Shown here piece after piece: positions 31,351 through 40,359 of a stretch of 64,000 nucleotides of DNA. The stretch comes from Melampsora larici-populina 98AG31 (Eukaryota; Basidiomycota; Pucciniomycetes; Pucciniales; Melampsoraceae): contig NW_006768834.1 of assembly GCF_000204055.1 (NCBI RefSeq), positions 223,739 through 287,738 of the forward strand. Direction: 5' to 3'. The position numbers were made by a program, and so were the translations under genes. The stretch's first letter is position 1; the number at the start of each line of letters is the position of its first letter. The notes beneath the pieces are model-generated. The model was not told the origin of the DNA, did no database searches, and was given only the letters and a program-made list of their open reading frames with translations.

Positions 31351-32984
31351 TAGATCTTAATTGATGATTGTAAGGTCAAGAAAGAAGTACAAAATTTACA
31401 GGCTAAATTGGAATCGTTAGTAGTAGGACGAGTAGGAGAATCTGAAGGAATGAAATAACCATGCTTTGGTTTTGGTGTTTGAAGATTTGAAGATTTTGAT
31501 GGATCAACGGGGTATAGTCCTTACCAATTACTGCCATTTGAGATATCAGGAAAAGAAGAAGAACTGTTGGGTTAATTGTAAGGTAAGGAAAAAAAAGAAA
31601 AGTAATCAAATGATGATTTGATCTTGGCCTGGGTGTGTATGTACAGAAGGCATTTGAAGATCGATTTGTGTTGTTTTTCTTTTCTTGAATTTCTCAATCG
31701 ACCAACTATAATAAACTTTTTGTTCTTTCTCCTAAAAAAAGAATTTGGATTGAGAATGGATGATCAAGAAAGTGAAAATGTGCAATTTAAGACTAACGAA
31801 TTGGACAAGATTGTTGATTTGTTTTACCATTGTATCTAAGGTTTTCTTGTTTGTTTTCTGGATTTCTGAATGATGTTCTGTTGAGATAAATGTGGCAATT
31901 AAAGTTGATAAATCTGGTTTCTTTAATTTACGACAATCGAATGTAGGTTGAGCTTGGTGTTGAAGTGTGAATCTGGAATTATTAGTCTTGTTGCATGTGA
32001 GGCATGTGAGGCATGTACGTAATAAGAGCAACATTGGAGGCTTCAGGATTTTTGGCCAGGGGTGGATTGACTTGCAAAGTTGAGTTGCCGCATAAGCTAG
32101 AAGGAGGAATAATAGCTGGCAGATGATCAAATGTACAAATGAAGGAACCACAGATGAATCTCAAAATGATTTCCATGGTGGACGAAGTACAAAGCTCAAA
32201 AATTGCACTAATGGCAGATTGTTTACTTTAATGATGATGATTGATATACAGTAATATAGTCTAGATTAGTTGTTTTTTGGATAAACTGATTCACAGTTGA
32301 CCTTTAGCTTGTGATGATGTCAGCAAGGTTGAACGGTGTTGGTAGCAGGAGTGTGATTGGTATTGGGGTAGGTTGTTAATTTCACAAACAAATATCACAC
32401 TGATGAATCAAAGAAATGTACATATCAACTGAAGAATGCTAAATGAGCTCCTGCAATTCTCATCGGGTAAGACCTTGGAAATAGGAGATGGACTGATAGT
32501 TTCAGCATTTGGTGGTGGTGTATCTATCTTGAAGTGTTACCTAGATAAATTTAGTAGCAAAACCATCAAGCGTGAATGTCATTTGCAAAGTACAGAATGG
32601 GCCCCATCGCTAGTTGTTGGAACATGCCAGATATGTAAAGCGGATAACCAATGGTGGTAGTGGATTTAGGCATTGCAACAGCAGCAAGCGATGGAGAATC
32701 AACTAAGGGAATAATTAGTGTATTGTGAGAATAGAAGATGTTAGTAAGCGATTTGAATTAGAGCTTGGGAGGAAGAGGTATGAGAAAGGATGAGGACATA
32801 CAATCAAAGGGATTCCGATTGGACCGGTTACAGGGGGTTTGTGGTGTAGGTGTAGGCGAGGTAAGATTAAATTGCCGGAAGTTGCTAAACTAATTGATGG
32901 TTAATGTGATTTATGATTTTCTGATTAGTTGAATCTGTTGATTTGCCGATTTAATCTGATTCCATTGTTCTTGTTTAACTTGAA
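31351..32984. other. No gene seen
   Basis: Between the tricalbin remnant and the Helitron-like 5' end. Short frames only; a few hydrophobic minus-strand residues near 31.5 kb might be a lost N-terminal exon. Confidence 0.4.
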
Positions 32985-34584
32985 TGATGAATGATCTTTC
33001 ATCACACAGTCTTCGCGCAACGGGACAACCTTTTGAAGTTTAATACAAAACTTATCTTCTTTATACCCTTTCTGAATCATCTGAATCTCTTCCTCCCTTA
33101 GCGTTGCCTTAACTTCACACAGCGCAACATCGTCTCGCCGTGAAAGAGCATCTGCTACAGAATTGTCTTGACCCCGTAAGTACTTAAAATCAAGGTCAAA
33201 CTGCGACAGTGTTTCCAGCCACCTTGCTTGGCGTCTACTGAGATTACGTTGAGTCAGCAGCGTAGTCAGTGAATGGTGATCGGACATCACGTTCACTCGC
33301 ATCCCCAAAAGTAGCAGTTTCCACTTGTTGAGAGTGTTGATGACTGCCAGAAGTTCTTGCTCATGGACGGGGTAGTTCTTCTCGGCGGGATTCATCGTTC
33401 GACTTTCATATGCAATCGGTGAAGCTGTATCCCACCGGGCACCTTGAAACAGAGCGGCTCCTAGTCCATTTCCACTAGCATCAGTGAAAAGCCAGAGGGG
33501 TTCTTTTGAATCATAATCCAAGTTGCGTAGTACTGGTAATGTTGTGATAAGACGTTTGATGTTGTTGAATGCAAATTCTTCCGCTTCTCTCCATTGAAAA
33601 GGCTTCCCCTTCAAGGACGTGCTTGTCAACGGAGATAGGGTTCCAACGTAGTGAGAGAGACCATCTATAAATTTTTTCATCCATTGCACTGTACCTAGAA
33701 ATTTGAGCAATTGTTTTGAATTAGTTGGAGACGCCCACTTTGAGATCTTTTCGACTTTCTTGTCATCTGGGCAGACCCCTGTTTCACTGATGATGTGACC
33801 CAAAAACTTGATTTCACGCCTGAACAGTTTGCCCTTCTTGACTGAGCAATACAACTTTGCCGCACGCAGCCTTTCCAGTACCTGTTGTAAGTGTATCTCG
33901 TGTTCTTCAACAGTTTGAGAGAAAATTACTATGTCATCAATGTACACTACACATATTTTTCCCACTAGATCTCCTAGAATTTCTTCATTTCTAGCTTGAT
34001 GTGTTGCAGGTCCGTTTGTCAATCCCATCGGCATCACTACCCATTTGTACAATCCCCAAGGAGTTTTCACCGCCGTCAGCGGGATGTCCTCCTCTCTCAT
34101 TCTATCCTGAAAGAATGAATTTGTTTGATCCACAACTGACCAAACTTTTCCAGTGGCCACTAATCTTACTGACTCGTCAACATTGGGCAGTGGTGCCCGA
34201 TCCTTGACAGTATATTTGTTCAAGGTTCTGTAATCACAGACCCATCGTGGCAATTCCGCCGGATCCTTCTTTGGAATGATCATGGACGGTGAGCCATATT
34301 GGCTTTGAGATCTCCGGATACGACCGGCTCGTAGGTGTTGATCCACCAGCTTACGCCAAGACTCCCTGTGCTTCTGTGGATATCCATACTGTTTCTCGTC
34401 GATAACAACATCAGGATCAGTAAGGATAATCTTATGCCGAACTTGTCTACTTGCTTCAGGTAATCCTTCTGGGAAGATTTCATCCGGCGGATCACCCTCC
34501 TCCACTGGAGGCAGTTCCGCCGGGAAAATGTCTGCAAATTCTTTCAAGACAGATTGCTCTCGCTCGTTTAGGTCTTGAGCTTTG
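32925..34584 (-). CDS. RT-RNase H part of Gypsy B Pol
   Basis: 540 codons from an internal Met. RT has YIDD at residues 202-205, with DYRTLNKYTVKDRAPLPNV and FQDRMREEDIPLTAVKTP before it. RNase H follows (FTDASGNGLGAALF, DHHSLTTLL, LRGQDNSVADALSRR). Native coding stops at MKDHSS; the last 19 residues (from FKLN) are read from the Helitron-like end, so the stop at 32925 is not Pol's own. Upstream it runs back to the Gypsy C insertion at 34584. RNA-templated DNA synthesis and RNA removal. Integrase is absent, so this copy cannot move alone. Confidence 0.85.
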
Positions 34585-34742
34585 TGTTATGGGCGCCTCT
34601 ATGCAGCGTATGAGAACCTTCAGCAAGTAACTAGATTGCGGTATGGGGAAAATCTCTAACGCTGTACAACTGTGGACTGGAGATATTCCCCTCCGCCTGT
34701 GACATGTATATACTGCGACCGTGACAGGTCTGGCTCATAACA
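34585..34742 (-). repeat. 3' LTR, Gypsy C
   Basis: 158 bp, TGTTATGGGCGCC...GGCTCATAACA, with 11-base inverted ends of the type TGTTATG/CATAACA. Identical by eye to 40202-40359. Confidence 0.95.
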
Positions 34743-34756
34743 GTATCCCCCTTTTA
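34743..34756 (-). promoter_or_regulatory. Polypurine tract, Gypsy C
   Basis: TAAAAGGGGGATAC on the minus strand adjoining the 3' LTR. Confidence 0.75.
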
Positions 34757-34838
34757 ACGCCCAGGCTCCGTGATGATGGCCCTGCGTCCTTCCCACGAAC
34801 CAGCGTTAAAAAACCCTATGGGAAAAAGCTTGGTTCTC

Positions 34839-37800
34839 TCACATACGCCTTCTTCTCCTATACTTCTTTGCCGCGTTCGGGTACTTGATCTTGAATTCCT
34901 CTACCAATTGCCTAGCATTTGTCAGATTTTCTAAAGGCTCCCACGAATCGTGTTCTCTACCATACCCTTTCCAACTAATCAAATACTCGTCTTTCTTTCC
35001 TTCAAACCTTCTGTCTAAAACTGATTCTACTTCATATTCTTTTTCGCCATCAAGTGTAACAGGTGCTGGTGGTACTTGTTGTCTTCCTTCTATCGTGTCT
35101 TGATTGTATTCTCGTAGTTTTGAGACGTGAAATACCGGGTGCAACCTGTTCATACTGAGAGGTAAATCAATTTTGTAAGCTACATCTGAAATACACTTAG
35201 TTATTTTATAAGGTCCAAGCCATCGATGATCCATTTTTGCACTAGGTCTTGTTGTTGAGATGTTTTGACTGCTTAACCAAACCTTTGATCCTATTTTCCA
35301 CTTAGGTGTCTCTCTCCTCTTCTTATCGTAAAATTGCTTCATTGACTCTTGAGCTGCTTTTAAACTTTCTTTTAATTCATTCTGTACTTCTATGATTTGG
35401 TCTAGTCTTTCCTTCACTGCCGGGATACATTGATCGGACGACGGGATTGCTGTATACGTTGGGTTGAATCCATAGTTAGCCATAAAAGGTGATACTCCTG
35501 TGGATGTATGAGTGCTGTTATTATATGCGAATTCAGCCATCGGCAATAAAGCCTCCCAATCATCTTGTTTATAGTTTGTGAAGTGACGCAAATACCCTTC
35601 TACAGCCTTGTTTACAATCTCAGATTGTCCATCGGTTTCGGGATGATAAGCCGTTGACGGTGTCGATTTGATCCCCAGTTGCTTATAGAGCGCTGTCGTG
35701 ATCTGTGAAACAAAGATTCCTCCACGATTCAACACGACAGTCTTCGGGGTGCCATGTAGCCTCCAGATGTTTCGTAACATGATGTCTGCAAGTTCTTCTG
35801 CTGAAGTTGTGTTAGTGCAGGCCACGAAATGTGCCATCTTGGTTAATCTATCTACCACCGTCAATATGCACGTCTTACCGTTTGATTCAGGTAGTTCCGT
35901 GATAAGGTCGTAAGAGATGTCCGTCCAAGGTCCCGCTGGGATGGGGAGGGGCTTCAGCGTGCCGAATGCCTTCTTATTTGACGACTTGACCCTTTGACAC
36001 GAATCACAACCATCTACGTAGCGGTTCACAAAAGCCTTCATACCTTTCCATGTATAGTGTCTTCTGATCAAACTAAGTGTCTTCGCTCGACCTGAATGTC
36101 CGGCTGACGGGCTGTCATGTCTACTCTTTACAATTTCTGTCTTGATGTAGTTGTCGGTTGGTACTACTACTCGGTGATCGTGATACAACACCCCGTCTTC
36201 TACCGAGTATCCTTCTGTCAAGCCTTTCATCTTTGTTGACATAGGGTTCTGTACCGAGTTCATCAGCTCGCTCACGGTAGGGTCCTTCGCTGAAGCATGG
36301 CGTATCTTGTCCATGATTGTTGTATCAGATTCAATCAGCGTATTTCTGGTATGATTTAGTACATCAGCTTCAAACCATTCTTCGGCTTCCTTGTTAGTGA
36401 TTGTTTCATCTTCAAAATTAGCCTCAAAACAGTCAATGTCGCTTAAAAACGTGTCTTCAGTGATATTATCCGGTTTGAGTAACTGCCCAAATGTAAGCTT
36501 CTGATCCAATGAGGGCGCGAGATCTGGTCTTCTAGACAAAGCATTGGGTCTTGTGGCTTCTCTTCCAGGACGAAACTTGATCTGGAAGTCGAAGTTGCCC
36601 AAAGTTTCAGCCCACCTAGCTTGTCTACGAGTGAGCTGTTTACTTGTCATGAAGCTTTCTAAGTTCTTGTGATCCGTATACACTATCACCTCGAGGCGGT
36701 TTGGATTTCCTTCCAGGTACTGTCTCCATTCTTTAAATGAAGCTACCACTGCCAGCAATTCCTTATCAAAGATTTCGTAGTTCTTCTCTGCTGCTATCAG
36801 GGATCTGGATAAATACGCTACAGGATGTAGTAAACCGTCCTCTGCGACTTGCGAAAGTACTGCTCCCAACGCGAAATCCAAACAGTCGCACTCCAGCACG
36901 AACGGTCTGTAAGGGTCCGCGATGCGTAAGATAGGAGCTGTGGTGAACGCCTCTTTCAAGTCTTCAAAAGCTTTGTCTCTCTTTTTGTTCCATTCAAATT
37001 TGACATCTTTACAAGTAAGTTCGTGTAGCGGTCTTGCTGTCTTGGAAAACTGATTGATGAATCTGCGGTAGAAATTTGCGAATCCTACAAAACACTGGAG
37101 TTCGGTGACTGATTTAGGCGCAGGCCACTCTTTTACCGCTTTGACCTTTGCTGGGTCCATTCGGATTCTGTTCTTGGATATGAGTAACCCCAGGTATTCG
37201 ACTTCATTCTTTGAAAATTCACATTTTTCTGGTTTGATCCACAGCTGATGTTTGCCTAAAATCTTCAGTATTTCTTCGACAACGTCTTCATGATTTACAC
37301 CTAATTTTGTATATATCATTATATCATCTAGAAATGCACCAGTATCTTTTCCAATATGACCTATTAATATGTCTTGAATAAAATATTGAAAATGGCCTGG
37401 AGCTCCTGTCGGTCCAAAAGGCATCGTCCGCGGAGCAAATTGACCTGCCCTACAGATGAATGCCAGCTTATCCTCATCCTCTTCAGCCACTCGTAAGTTT
37501 CCATAAGCGTTCCTTAAGTCTAGTTTCGTGAATTTTTCCGCATTTAACAAGCTATCTACTAAATCCATCGTAAGAGGTAATGGATATTTGTGTTTAACTG
37601 TTAGAGCATTCAATTTTCTGTAGTCGAAACAAGGTCTAAGCTTTCTGTCTTTCTTTCCGGTGAACAATACGGGGGCCGCCCAAGGTGAAGTCGTGTGTCT
37701 GATTGTCTTGTTGGCCAATCCTTCCTTTATCATTTCTTCTAATACATCATTTTCAGCGGGAGACAAGGGTATAATCCTGCTTGCTTGCGGGACCGCGCCT

Positions 37801-38858
37801 GGAAGTAATTTGACCTTGAAATCGTATTTTCTGCGAGGCGGGAGACTCATTGCTGGTGATTTCCTAAACAAGTGTAAGTAGCTGTGGTACCTTCTTGGAA
37901 CTAGGTCTTCCACTTTCTTTTTGTGATCCGAAGTCTTGGATTTGGCCGCTATACGAGCTGAAGTCAACCAAGAAGCCTTCGCCGTTGAAATCGCAGTCCT
38001 GCAGTTATTTTGGAAGTGTACAAGCTTGCCAGCTGTTTCATCAAACGTAGGGTGATTGGGCATATTGAACTCACATTGTGGGGGCGTTAATGTACCTTTC
38101 TGGATACACACCCCCTCATCATGTTGCCTAGTTTCCTCCCGTCGCACCTCTTTCAGGTCTCCAGAAGGGTTTTTTGGTTCCAATGATGTCGTCGTTCCGT
38201 CAATTTCTACAGATCTGATTAAAGAGACATTAAGCTTGCCAACTGCTTCTGCATGAGGGTTAGAATCGTGAGTATCGCACTCACATTGCGGGGGTGCTAA
38301 TGTACCACAATGGATACACACCCCCTCGTCACAATTCTTAGCTTCCCCAACCACTGTCCTGCTTTCGACTTGGGGTTTTGACAGATTGGACGAAGCCTCT
38401 TCAACGGCTGCAATATCTTGATTTTCTTTGAATTTTCCAGTTGCCCAGTCAATCTTGTTACCATGCTTTCTAATCCACGGCATTCCTAGGATTGAATTGT
38501 ATGAATCTTTCAGCTTGGTGACTATGAATCTTGAGGGTCTTGTGTCATTGTCGATACATAAATTCGTATCTTCAGTTATTCTTCTATTTTGTCCATCGAA
38601 TCCTGATATGTTCTTGGCTTCAGGTAAGGGGTTAGTTTTGATCTTATGCTCACGGACGTAGCTCTCAGCAAGCACTTCATGAGTAGCACCGCAGTTGATC
38701 AAGGCTTTAGCGTCAGTTTGGGATGTGGGGCACGAGGGGTCAGACAAGGTTATTGGGGCGAACAGTCGCGGATCATTTGAATTGCATATGAGTCTTCCTG
38801 AATCCACTATAACCAAGTCTTTATCCTCTTCTATTACGCTCGAGTGGGACACATCCAT
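34839..38858 (-). CDS. Pol polyprotein of Gypsy C (PR-RT-RH-IN-chromodomain)
   Basis: 1339 codons from the ATG at 38858, overlapping the gag stop as TGATG; the frame is open three bases earlier from a GTG at 38861. Order: aspartic protease (INCGATHEVL), RT (RPCFDYRKLNALTVKHKYPL, FLDD), RNase H (VLECDCLDFALGAVLSQ), zinc-binding and catalytic integrase (GHSGRAKTLSLIRRHY, CDSCQRV, SYDLITELP, YHPETDGQSE), and a C-terminal chromodomain (YEVESVLDRRFEGKK, YLISWKGYGREHDSWEPLEN). No stop or frameshift. However the protease active-site Asp is Asn at codon 56 and the second integrase Asp is Asn at codon 1045 (LNRGG where relatives have SDRG), counted from the GTG. Both are G to A changes, so catalysis is doubtful despite the full-length frame. 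Confidence 0.92.
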   Translation of the reverse strand: MDVSHSSVIEEDKDLVIVDSGRLICNSNDPRLFAPITLSDPSCPTSQTDAKALINCGATHEVLAESYVREHKIKTNPLPEAKNISGFDGQNRRITEDTNLCIDNDTRPSRFIVTKLKDSYNSILGMPWIRKHGNKIDWATGKFKENQDIAAVEEASSNLSKPQVESRTVVGEAKNCDEGVCIHCGTLAPPQCECDTHDSNPHAEAVGKLNVSLIRSVEIDGTTTSLEPKNPSGDLKEVRREETRQHDEGVCIQKGTLTPPQCEFNMPNHPTFDETAGKLVHFQNNCRTAISTAKASWLTSARIAAKSKTSDHKKKVEDLVPRRYHSYLHLFRKSPAMSLPPRRKYDFKVKLLPGAVPQASRIIPLSPAENDVLEEMIKEGLANKTIRHTTSPWAAPVLFTGKKDRKLRPCFDYRKLNALTVKHKYPLPLTMDLVDSLLNAEKFTKLDLRNAYGNLRVAEEDEDKLAFICRAGQFAPRTMPFGPTGAPGHFQYFIQDILIGHIGKDTGAFLDDIMIYTKLGVNHEDVVEEILKILGKHQLWIKPEKCEFSKNEVEYLGLLISKNRIRMDPAKVKAVKEWPAPKSVTELQCFVGFANFYRRFINQFSKTARPLHELTCKDVKFEWNKKRDKAFEDLKEAFTTAPILRIADPYRPFVLECDCLDFALGAVLSQVAEDGLLHPVAYLSRSLIAAEKNYEIFDKELLAVVASFKEWRQYLEGNPNRLEVIVYTDHKNLESFMTSKQLTRRQARWAETLGNFDFQIKFRPGREATRPNALSRRPDLAPSLDQKLTFGQLLKPDNITEDTFLSDIDCFEANFEDETITNKEAEEWFEADVLNHTRNTLIESDTTIMDKIRHASAKDPTVSELMNSVQNPMSTKMKGLTEGYSVEDGVLYHDHRVVVPTDNYIKTEIVKSRHDSPSAGHSGRAKTLSLIRRHYTWKGMKAFVNRYVDGCDSCQRVKSSNKKAFGTLKPLPIPAGPWTDISYDLITELPESNGKTCILTVVDRLTKMAHFVACTNTTSAEELADIMLRNIWRLHGTPKTVVLNRGGIFVSQITTALYKQLGIKSTPSTAYHPETDGQSEIVNKAVEGYLRHFTNYKQDDWEALLPMAEFAYNNSTHTSTGVSPFMANYGFNPTYTAIPSSDQCIPAVKERLDQIIEVQNELKESLKAAQESMKQFYDKKRRETPKWKIGSKVWLSSQNISTTRPSAKMDHRWLGPYKITKCISDVAYKIDLPLSMNRLHPVFHVSKLREYNQDTIEGRQQVPPAPVTLDGEKEYEVESVLDRRFEGKKDEYLISWKGYGREHDSWEPLENLTNARQLVEEFKIKYPNAAKKYRRRRRM

Positions 38859-39976
38859 CACTCTCGAGCGTCTCCATTTTTTGACAAATCCGCTTCACTA
38901 CTTTCAACATGAGAACTACTACCACCACTTCCTCTGCCTTTGAATTCCGCCAGTTTAGCTTCTAACTCAGCTACTCTTCCTCTCCCCTTTCCTTTCCACT
39001 TCTTAAATTTCCCACAATTCCTAGCATAATGATTACTACCACCACATTTATAACATTCACCAGCTTCACCTCTTCTTCGATATTCTTCACCTGATATGGG
39101 AAAACGGGTTGCTGATAAATCCATGGCGTCGGGATCTCTTGTCGGTGTGCTCCGTACAGCTGATGTATTTGAAATTACCAATCGCTCGCCATGAATCTCG
39201 CTGTCGATTTCAGCCGCTAGGTTAGTGATGTCTTCTAATCCTTCAAAAGTCTTCTGTAACATTCCCATCCTGACTTCTAGTTTTAAACCCTGCTTGTATT
39301 GACTGATAAGCACTGGTACCTCCCACTCGGTGGCTGCAGCCCACTGGTTGAATTTAACTGAATAATCGGCTACGGTTCCGGTTTGTTTCAAAGCTCGAAG
39401 TTCTTTCTCGGCGCGTGTCTTCCTCATTGGATCAAAGAAGACTCCTTTGAAGGCTTTCACAAAACTTTGGAAAGTGACCGTGTCTGCTGTGGCTGGGTTA
39501 AGTACGAGTCCTAACGTTGGCTGAGCCCAACGTAATGCGTCTCCAGATAGATAAGATAATGCGAATGTGACTTTCGATTTATCGGTGGTGAACATAGCGT
39601 GATTGGTGAGTATATAAAGGCTGATCTGACTAATGAATCCTTTGGCTAATAGTCCAATAGAGCCGCTAAACTTATCCGGGGTTGCTACTTTTGGTGTTTT
39701 CGCATGGGCTGGTGTCGGTACGTAAGTTGGTTGTACATTAGCTTGGTTCACAGGGGTAGGGTTCGATACATTGGCTTCCAGCTGGGAAAGTCTGATTTCG
39801 GCTTGTTGCCGGCTGAGCTCGGCCGCTTGACGTAGGTTTGTTTCGTTCGTGAGTCGGGTATTTAAATCAGCGACTTGTTGAATTAACAATGCAATGTTGG
39901 GTACTTGTTCTTCTGCCATCTCCAGACTAGCCGCGGATTTAAAATCTTCGCTGTCCTGATCTTCTTCTCTAACCAT
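38858..39976 (-). CDS. Gag of Gypsy C
   Basis: 372 codons. N-terminal coiled-coil stretch with repeated LNTRLTNETNLRQAAELSRQ-type heptads (about residues 25-65), a Ty3-type Gag core (PDKFSGS, FFDPMRKTRAEKEL, LKQTGTVADYSVKFNQW), then a classic C-x2-C-x4-H-x4-C zinc knuckle (CYKCGGSNHYARNC) in a basic context, and an acidic Ser-rich tail. It packages the RNA and forms the particle. The stop TGA shares its A with Pol's ATG, which suggests termination-reinitiation rather than frameshifting. Confidence 0.92.
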   Translation of the reverse strand: MVREEDQDSEDFKSAASLEMAEEQVPNIALLIQQVADLNTRLTNETNLRQAAELSRQQAEIRLSQLEANVSNPTPVNQANVQPTYVPTPAHAKTPKVATPDKFSGSIGLLAKGFISQISLYILTNHAMFTTDKSKVTFALSYLSGDALRWAQPTLGLVLNPATADTVTFQSFVKAFKGVFFDPMRKTRAEKELRALKQTGTVADYSVKFNQWAAATEWEVPVLISQYKQGLKLEVRMGMLQKTFEGLEDITNLAAEIDSEIHGERLVISNTSAVRSTPTRDPDAMDLSATRFPISGEEYRRRGEAGECYKCGGSNHYARNCGKFKKWKGKGRGRVAELEAKLAEFKGRGSGGSSSHVESSEADLSKNGDARE

Positions 39977-40190
39977 GAATGTCGGTATCTTGGCGTCTTC
40001 TTTAAAATGTTCTTTTAAGTTTTAAATAAGGTTCGTTCTTGTATCTTCTTACTTCAGATTAAGTTTGAGATCTGATTTGCTTCTTGGGATTGATGTTCTT
40101 CGGTTAAATTTCAATTGAATTAAAGTTCTTCCGAGGGTGTTCTTCTTCTTCAGATCCCACTAAGGTCTATTGAGTTCTTGGGATTTTAAG

Positions 40191-40200
40191 ATACCGCAAT
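40191..40200 (-). promoter_or_regulatory. Self-priming primer-binding site, Gypsy C
   Basis: The minus strand next to the 5' LTR reads T-ATTGCGGTAT-C. The LTR interior reads ATACCGCAAT on the same strand (40261-40252), a perfect 10-base complement. In Tf1/sushi elements the mRNA 5' end folds onto the PBS as primer, which would place the transcript start near 40261. Confidence 0.75.
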
Positions 40201-40201
40201 A

Positions 40202-40359
40202 TGTTATGGGCGCCTCTATGCAGCGTATGAGAACCTTCAGCAAGTAACTAGATTGCGGTATGGGGAAAATCTCTAACGCTGTACAACTGTGGACTGGAGA
40301 TATTCCCCTCCGCCTGTGACATGTATATACTGCGACCGTGACAGGTCTGGCTCATAACA
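40202..40359 (-). repeat. 5' LTR, Gypsy C
   Basis: 158 bp, identical to the 3' LTR; followed by TSD CTTTG. Confidence 0.95.

Larger units (their letters stand above)
12857..32984 (-). mobile_element. Probable Helitron 2, carrying tricalbin exons, later invaded
   Basis: Two Helitron-type ends on the minus strand frame this interval. The 5' end at 32984 reads A|TTCAAGTTAAA, the same first 11 bases as the firmly bounded Helitron at 56942, and it interrupts the Gypsy B pol frame. The 3' end at 12857 reads a GC-rich hairpin, nine bases, then CTAG|T, again matching the other Helitron. Subtracting the Gypsy A insertion leaves about 6.4 kb. Weak point: the sequence left of 12857 does not continue Gypsy B pol, so a deletion or two separate Helitrons is possible. 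Confidence 0.5.
34585..40359 (-). mobile_element. Complete chromodomain Ty3/Gypsy, family C
   Basis: 5.78 kb, TSD CTTTG (34580-34584 and 40360-40364). Two 158-bp LTRs appear identical. Gag and Pol are separate long open ORFs. The PBS is complementary to the element's own LTR (self-priming, Tf1/sushi-like). Recent insertion into Gypsy B. Confidence 0.95.
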
